A stretch of 5,157 bases of DNA from the NCBI GenBank assembly GCA_036381125.1, contig DASVDK010000200.1, positions 1-5,157 of the forward strand, given 5' to 3'. The notes beneath the pieces are model-generated. The model did not search any database. It worked only from the letters and a program-made list of their open reading frames with translations, and was not told the origin of the DNA. Origin of the DNA: DASVDK01 sp036381125 [NCBI: Thermodesulfobacteriota bacterium] (GTDB lineage Bacteria > DASVDK01). The position numbers and the translations under genes were made by a program. Shown in pieces: positions 4,883 to 5,157 of the stretch. The stretch's first letter is position 1, and every line of letters begins with the position of its first letter.

Positions 4883-5157
4883 ATGAATACACCACCTCCG
4901 AATGACGTTCTAAAGAGAAATCCCGGAGACCCTTCGATGGTTCTCGCCGGAAGACTAGACGAGATCGAAGAGTCGACGTACTACGCCCTCGCTGGCATGT
5001 CGGCAGCCAGGCGCGAAGTGCGCCAGCGGACCGCCGAATTTCTGAGGCAGCAGTCGACGAGTGAGCTCTTTGCGAAGCTGGCGCGAGTTGACGCTCTACT
5101 AGCACAGGTGCTTGACCAGCTCACGCCAGACTCCATTGAGCAGGTGGAGACTACGCC
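4883..5157 (+). CDS. 5' part of an unknown gene running off the window
   Basis: An uninterrupted frame of 91 complete codons continues past the window end. The N-terminus is polar (MNTPPPNDVLKRN). From about residue 19 the sequence is strongly helical and charged: LAGRLDEIEES, AARREVRQRTAEFLRQQ, ELFAKLARVDALLAQVLDQL. It lacks a signal peptide or membrane segment, so it is probably cytoplasmic with amphipathic or coiled-coil helices. No family is recognised. ATG 4883 has no clear Shine-Dalgarno, whereas in-frame ATG 4937 has GGAG eight bases upstream and may be the true start. A frame stop at 4814 limits extension upstream, with TTG 4865 also possible. The codons are less GC-biased than the genes before the tRNA, suggesting a different origin. 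Confidence 0.5.
   Translation, partial: MNTPPPNDVLKRNPGDPSMVLAGRLDEIEESTYYALAGMSAARREVRQRTAEFLRQQSTSELFAKLARVDALLAQVLDQLTPDSIEQVETT

Overview
The window is very GC-rich bacterial DNA; a hand count of 241-300 gives 51 G/C in 60. It carries a tRNA-Lys with an encoded CCA end, two-component signalling genes and c-di-GMP domains. This fits a GC-rich, environmental Gram-negative-type lineage such as a deltaproteobacterium or Rokubacteria/Methylomirabilota relative. That placement is a guess from composition and gene content; no marker gene fixes the taxon.

Region 1 (1-3705) is a compact, healthy signalling and transport block. A plus-strand gene (61-1140) encodes a sensor-kinase core (degenerate HisKA, complete ATPase domain) fused to a C-terminal PilZ-like domain, which suggests c-di-GMP binding. 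It converges on, and overlaps by 14 bases, a minus-strand CPA2-type Na+/H+ antiporter (1127-2290). The antiporter lies 32 bases downstream of a response regulator with an HD-GYP c-di-GMP phosphodiesterase output (2323-3447), so those two probably form an operon. Between them a hairpin covers the antiporter's ribosome-binding site and ends at its ATG, which suggests translational coupling. A TTGACA-N17-TACGGT promoter precedes the HD-GYP gene. A divergent TTGACA-N18-TAGAAA promoter reads toward the tRNA. Together the block could be a circuit in which a kinase that may sense c-di-GMP controls a regulator that degrades it, with ion/pH homeostasis as a linked output.

Region 2 (3706-3781) is tRNA-Lys(CTT), with all stems intact.

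Region 3 (3782-4752) looks like a decaying accessory region beside the tRNA. All of its gene traces lie on the minus strand: the last 65 or so codons of a LytTR DNA-binding regulator with no start (3931-4128), a small signal-peptide protein interrupted by an in-frame TAG (4268-4549), and a doubtful 50-codon ORF (4600-4752). Each is followed within 16 bases by a GC-rich hairpin.

Region 4 (about 4740-5157) is clearly less GC-rich, about 56% by hand count over 4741-5100. It starts a plus-strand gene of unknown function that runs off the window end. Upstream is a near-consensus sigma-54 promoter (TTGGCACG-N4-ATGCT) overlapping a possible sigma-70 site. The composition shift, gene fragments and tRNA neighbour suggest acquired or rearranged DNA, but no integrase or second attachment site is visible.
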